DNA from: Phycomyces blakesleeanus NRRL 1555(-) | Taxonomy: Eukaryota > Mucoromycota > Mucoromycetes > Mucorales > Phycomycetaceae | Assembly (NCBI RefSeq): GCF_001638985.1 | Contig: NW_017265141.1 | Coordinates: 551,001 to 615,000 of the forward strand | Reading direction: 5' to 3' | Length of the DNA: 64,000 bases | Shown: positions 59,566-64,000 of the stretch, in pieces | How the letters are laid out: the number at the start of each line of letters is the position of its first letter | How positions within the stretch are numbered: the stretch's first letter is position 1 | The notes under the pieces: model-generated | Seen by the model: only the letters and a program-made list of their open reading frames with translations | The model's database searches: none | Told to the model about the DNA's origin: nothing | Position numbers and translations under genes: made by a program

Positions 59566-60732
59566 TCAAATATTTATTTCCATGTCTAAACACTTTTGAT
59601 GAAACGAGATTGAATGTCTAACCCAACTTTCACAATCCTGCTTAGTTATTTGATAGCTACTAGACTGTATTCTCTCACGCAAGGTTTCTTCAGTATTCAA
59701 AGGATGATTTTTGACAAAGTTCTTTAACTTTGAAAAGCATTCCTCAACAGGATTCAAGAAAGGATAGTACGGAGGCAGAAACTTGAGTGTGTGCTTGTTC
59801 CTTTCTTGCAGCCAGTTACAGAGAGAGGGATTATAGTGAATCCTGGCATTGTCCATGACCAGGTGATAAGGGCCAGCATTTGCATTATCCAGCTTCTCAA
59901 CTAATTGCTGGACAAACTCTTTAAAGATTGGGTTTGTAAAACATTAAGTTTAGTTGCTACTTTTATAGAAAAAACATAGATAAAAAGATGCTTTATATTG
60001 CTCTTTTGAGCGCTTACCTGTAGTGCCGCCTTTCACAATCTTTGCATGGCATGATTCAACGTCTTCTGCTGAAAGAGCAAATAGAATCGTCACGTTCATT
60101 GCTCTCTTGGTTTTAGTTTTAACAAAAGCTGGTGAGCCAGCTTTTGATCGAGCATGACCTTTAATTATGTTGATATTAAACCCTGTCTTGTCAATAAAAA
60201 TACAATTATGATTGTACAAAATCCCCTCAGATTGAAGGCTTAATATAAAATCCTTTCTTTTGCAACAGGTCTCTTTATTGTTTCTCTTCTCTTCTATCAA
60301 AACCGACCTCTTCAGTGTAATTCTTTCAACATTATTTAGAAAATTGTATAGAGTGGATACACTGATGCTCTGAATGTTATCAAACTCTTCCAAAAGTAGA
60401 ATATTTAATTTCTCTAGGGTGATAGTGTTGTTTTCATCGACAGCGTTGACAATAAATTGTTGATGATGGTTCTGGATGATATTTCTAAGGTCACCACCTA
60501 ATGACTGATATTCAATTGTTCCTGTCTTTTTAAACCTATTTATAATTCCACAGACTGTCTGTCTGGGAATATCAAGCTCTCAGGAAATCTGCGTGGGAGT
60601 CTTCAAATAGTTTGCACTCTTTTCAATAATAAGATCATGAATGTGTGTAGACCTGGTGAGCTGTGGGTGCCCAGATCTCTTGACAATCTTTTTGTTCTGA
60701 TTATTGGCAGATGGTATTCTGGATCCTGACAT
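59566..60732 (-). pseudogene. IS630-like transposase, one stop and lost splice acceptor (copy 2)
   Basis: The minus-strand gene starts MSGSRIPSANNQNKK at 60732 and carries a helix-turn-helix (PTQIS-stop-ELDIPRQTVCGIINR), then CIFIDKTGFN, ESCHAKIVKGGTTG, an intron, LVMDNARIHYNP and PPYYPFLNPVEECFSKLK. All catalytic acids (Asp, Asp, Glu; about 35 residues between the last two) are intact. Two lesions are visible: TGA at 60580-60582 in the DNA-binding domain, and the intron acceptor reads CAAA at 59933-59936 where copy 1 has CAGG. Otherwise the frame is open. Compared with copy 1 the active site is preserved. Confidence 0.85.
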
Positions 60733-61105
60733 TTTACCAATATTAGTGGCTTTATTTTTAGGTGCTTGAGTTGTGTTTGAGTGAAAGATTAACTAAGAGA
60801 TTGTAATGTAAATGGAGCTTGAGATGGGATAGTACTGCTTACGCAACCAGATTGAATATGAAAGAGAAATATAGAGAAGTTGAGCTTGTGAAAGATAATG
60901 TTTATTCAAGAGAATTTGAAGCTATTTATATGAGAGAACTATGGATAGAGATACAGATGGATAGAAGAAGAAGAATGTTTTTATGCAGATGCATGTACCT
61001 GCTTGCAATAATTCTTTACTGCTGCAAGAAATACATTTGTGACTCCAAATCATGACAAGGTAAAGATCTACTCTCAGGAATTAATGTCATTTTAAATCCA
61101 GTCTT
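60733..61105. other. 5' untranslated region of IS630-like copy 2
   Basis: AT-rich sequence between the transposase start and the right inverted repeat. A short frame at 60819-61055 on the plus strand has no recognised domain and is probably chance. Confidence 0.45.
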
Positions 61106-61198
61106 ATATCATCATTTCAATACTTCAACTTTGCCCATTTAATTATCACCAAAAGTCAAAAGTTTGCAAAAAAAGCTTATTTGGGTCTGAAAATCCTG
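61106..61198 (-). repeat. Right terminal inverted repeat, IS630-like copy 2
   Basis: Inverse complement of 59456..59548. The interrupted Tnp2 frame reads into this repeat and stops at 61139. Confidence 0.82.
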
Positions 61199-64000
61199 TA
61201 TATTACTTAAGACACCAAGTGTCAATTTTGGGCTATGTTTAAGGCTTGACCAAATGATGTAATGGCTACCATTGACATTTGATGGCACCAAGCTAACCAA
61301 CTCTACAATGTCACTAGTATGAATCACTATAGTCTTTGACTTTACTACAGATGTAATAGGCAATCCGTTTTTCAAATGCACACTATATATGGTTATGAGA
61401 GCTAGTGGCCATCTCTTCGAGTTGTGTACATGTTGAAAGAATATAACTACCTTTCCGAAGAAATGCATATATCCTGGATGGTAAGAGCGGGATCTTCTGG
61501 AGTTCATGTCCACTTGTAGCTGCACATGAACATGACATGCCTCTCTTGTAGAACTTTGGTTGAATGCAGCGTCAATAACACAACCATTAAGATAGGCCTT
61601 GCAGCTTGTCTTTATGGAAGGCTCAAGCATACTACATTCTTTCCCCTTCAAATCATAAAATGTTTTAAGAAGCAATGAAAGATGAGATCCATCTTCAAAG
61701 CTATCAAAAATTGTTAAATTCTTCAAAGGCCCCCAGAAATCAATCTCATACTCAGCATTGGCAGGATCACCTCCTTCTGTAACAGGCCACCCATTGGTAT
61801 ATGCACTGTAAACTAGAAGGTTAGCTGGTGGAGTTTTTGTGTTTGCAATGGTTGTCAGTTCTGCTACACACTGGGATTGTGCCAGTCTGATCATGATGTT
61901 TCCAGCATTGACATTGACTTGGGAGTTACTCTTGATGGATCTGGAGTACTCACCAATGGCTCTTTCTACGGATTGTGTGCTATATGCTCTTGGTGGACCA
62001 TATAGATCAATCATCTGAGAATAATGCTGAATAATGTGTTGCTTAATTGTGAATACGCCAATGTCAATATCTGCTGTAGAAAGAAGACTCTCTAGGAATA
62101 AGTTCCATTCTACAAGATTACTAAGAAAAAAGATAAAAGTAAATTACTATGAAAAATGAAATAAAATATGACATTAAACATACCTTCTTATCAAGGTTTG
62201 ATCCTCTGCTGATAACTCCCAGCTCATGAGTAAATTGCATGTTTGAACCAGACCAAGTAATGCCTTTTGGGCAACTGAGTCTTGGACATGCTCTGTAACC
62301 AACGTGGGGATAACAAAGAGTAAAAAGTCTGCGCAATCCACAGCTCTAAAGAAACCAGCATTCTTTGTCATGTCTCTCCAGACACCATGCAACGATATAG
62401 GGATTGTGGATTTTGCGGCTACCATTGCAGCACCAATCTCCCTTTGAGTGGCAAGAGAAAGACATAGAGGATGCTTGATTCCATACTTTCCACATACAAG
62501 TCCCCATACCTGTTTACCAATTCAGTGGCACAGACCATGCAACTCATCTAATGCGAAAAAAAGGGCAATAGAATGTTTCCATTCAGGCTAATGGTGACTG
62601 ACCATTGAGCCCCTTTCTGTCTTCACTGCTTGCCAGATTGTAGTTTCTGAAACTCTCCAGTGAGCGCGTCTGGGTTCCAGGCAACATGCGGAAGTACTGG
62701 CCATGTTTAGGAGTTTGGCCCACTACATGACAAATACGACAGCCATTCTTACTCGTGTGGCCAACATGGCATGCCAGCCTTGCCAGAGCCGGAATATTGC
62801 CAGTGGCCATGAGGACATGTACCTTTGCCCTGATCGTTGTCATCAGTGTCTTTACTTCCATGCCTTCTGTCTGGAGCAAACAGAGATCTCTCAGCATTGG
62901 CTCAAGAAAAGACCAGATGTCACTGGGACCAGTGCAACCAGGAAGCATTGCTATTTGGATCATCCTGTTTTTCTCATAACTGATCGTCGGATTCAAGTTC
63001 AAGACAGTTGCATGAACAATGGTTACTGATCCAGGTACATTGTGTGGGTTGAACCCATCCATGGACAACGAAATCGCAATATCATTTTCACCAGAAAACA
63101 GATGCTTCATGGATTGGTATACATGACCATCGAAAACATCTGCTTTCTGCCCGTCTTGACTGGATTGGTGGTTATGACGATAGAGCATTTCAGCCCTGGT
63201 CTTGTCATCAGCCAAGCACAAAGCAAGCTGTCTGGCCAAAGGAAGCTGTACGATCAATCTCACAGGAATCCTGGTGTCACTTTCACTAGTTTGGCCATTT
63301 TTGTATCTTGCTTCACCGCATTTTATGCATGCAATATCATTCTCATTGTTGAACTGCATACAACCTCTGATGCAAATGTCGTATCTGTCTGCTTTGATAC
63401 CCAAGAAGTGCTCAAGAAGCTTGTTTCCAAGGTGTGGGCTGCATGCTCAGTACGTAATATTGATAGAACAATCAAGGATCTGGTTGAGGTGCTCTACAAT
63501 CTTTTCGTGGGCTCGATGAGAAATTCCGAACTCTTGGATCAACTGCATGAACGCGAGATTCTTTTTATCATTGTTGCTGGGAACAGGAAGAGGCTGGCTA
63601 AAATCAAAGACTAGCGAGGGTGTGGTGCCTTCAATTTTGTCAATGACATTCTCGCATTCTTCTCCAAAATTGTACTATAGTAAGATAAACAACAATAAGT
63701 ATTATTATCATAATATATGTATTTATGTATCTCACCATGAACTCATCATCTTCAGTACTGTCAATGATATCCATATTCTCACTACTGCTTGTGTTGATGT
63801 TTTCTTTGTTTGTTTATCAAAGTATACAGCTAATTAATATACTGTCTATCGTTTTGTGTTTTTGCTTTTGATAAGCTTACCCAAAAACCAAGTTAGAAAC
63901 CATTGCTGATGTAAACTGGCTTTGATCAGGAAGAGAGACAGTTTGGGAAACTTTGCCATTAGCAAGTAATTCTGCCCTATTTGTCATGCATCGTTTGAGA
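61139..64000 (-). pseudogene. Tnp2/CACTA-like transposase gene, interrupted and partial
   Basis: Minus-strand segments in order: 63870-64000 (MTNRAELLANGKVSQTVSLP), 63736-63780 (DIIDSTEDDEFM), about 63405-63680 (IEGTTPSLVFDFSQPLPVPS), 62583-63404, about 62170-62520, and 61199-62120. Landmarks of the Tnp2 family are CIRGCMQF / CIKCGEARYK (zinc pairs), ISLSMDGFNPHNVPGS (first Asp), CTGPSDIWSFLEPML, NIPALARLACHVGHTSKNGC-RIC (the PA..L.GH.....C..C box), LLMSWELS, HIIQHYSQMIDLYGPPRAYS and SVERAIGEYSRSIKSNS. A TGA sits at 63447-63449. At 61199 the frame runs into the IS630-like insertion and stops at 61139. The N-terminus lies beyond the right edge. Introns were not all resolved. Confidence 0.75.

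Larger units (their letters stand above)
59454..61200 (-). mobile_element. IS630-like transposon, copy 2, with ~93-bp inverted repeats
   Basis: The element core is 59456..61198, TA at 59454-59455 and 61199-61200. The left end CAAGATTTTCGGACCCAAAT pairs with the right inverse complement CAGGATTTTCAGACCCAAAT, and the repeat runs about 93 bp to GATAT. The terminal CA(G/A)GATTTTC is shared with copy 1, but the rest of the repeat differs, so the two are related subfamilies. It sits inside the Tnp2-like transposase gene. Confidence 0.88.

Noticed and set aside
62703..63837. Plus-strand frames up to 190 codons
   Set aside because: Antisense of the Tnp2-like transposase; composition and motifs favour the minus strand.
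1..64000. tRNA, rRNA genes and CRISPR arrays
   Set aside because: No cloverleaf with a convincing TTC loop, no rRNA core sequence and no spaced palindromic repeats were noticed by eye. A tRNA scan would settle short cases.

Overview
The window looks like nuclear DNA of an early-diverging filamentous fungus, most likely Mucoromycotina (inference). Spacers are very AT-rich and full of simple repeats. Genes are cut by many short GT-AG introns. The gene set is eukaryotic: KEX2-type protease, ALG6, mitochondrial KAS, NIPSNAP, TMEM230, an AGFG-type ArfGAP, a Spp1/CFP1 PHD protein and a HAL4-like kinase. Fanzor-type, IS630-like, Tc1-like, LINE and Tnp2-like elements are also present. Exon models were built by hand from splice sites and reading phase; a model whose exons add up to a whole number of codons is treated as well supported.

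Layout. 0-1.1 kb: partial C2H2 zinc-finger gene (-). 3.8-5.7 kb: seven-exon multipass membrane protein (+). 7.09-7.27 kb: PIF/Harbinger-like MITE. 10.27-11.59 kb: damaged Tc1/mariner element. 13.5-14.4 kb: intronless class 1A dihydroorotate dehydrogenase. 15.1-17.9 kb: Spp1/CFP1-like COMPASS subunit. 19.2-19.7 kb: Fanzor relic. 20.8-24.0 kb: kexin protease. 24.8-26.4 kb: unknown Ser/Pro-rich protein with a repeated short motif. 26.8-29.4 kb: mitochondrial aconitase (-). 31.9-33.7 kb: HAL4/SAT4-like kinase (-). 36.1-46.0 kb is a compact housekeeping block: UCH37-like protein (+), TMEM230 (-), ALG6 (+), mitochondrial beta-ketoacyl-ACP synthase (+), NIPSNAP (-), mS34-like ribosomal protein (-).

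From 46 kb the window becomes transposon-rich. It holds an old LINE relic, the AGFG-type ArfGAP gene (51.0-53.0 kb, -), a second Fanzor relic, an IS630-like transposon with about 150-bp inverted repeats, and a 5'-truncated but open LINE placed at that transposon's right end with a 15-bp target duplication. A second IS630-like copy follows, inserted into a Tnp2/CACTA-like transposase gene that runs off the right edge. The insertion order can be read from the junctions.

The most striking observation is the UCH37-like gene. All ten exons splice in frame and its active-site Gln, His and Asp are present, but the catalytic cysteine codon reads TAT (Tyr), so it appears to be a pseudo-deubiquitinase. 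Genes shared by pathway include aconitase, mitochondrial KAS, NIPSNAP and mS34 (mitochondrial metabolism and translation) and ALG6 plus kexin (secretory pathway). They are not an operon, and no functional cluster is claimed.
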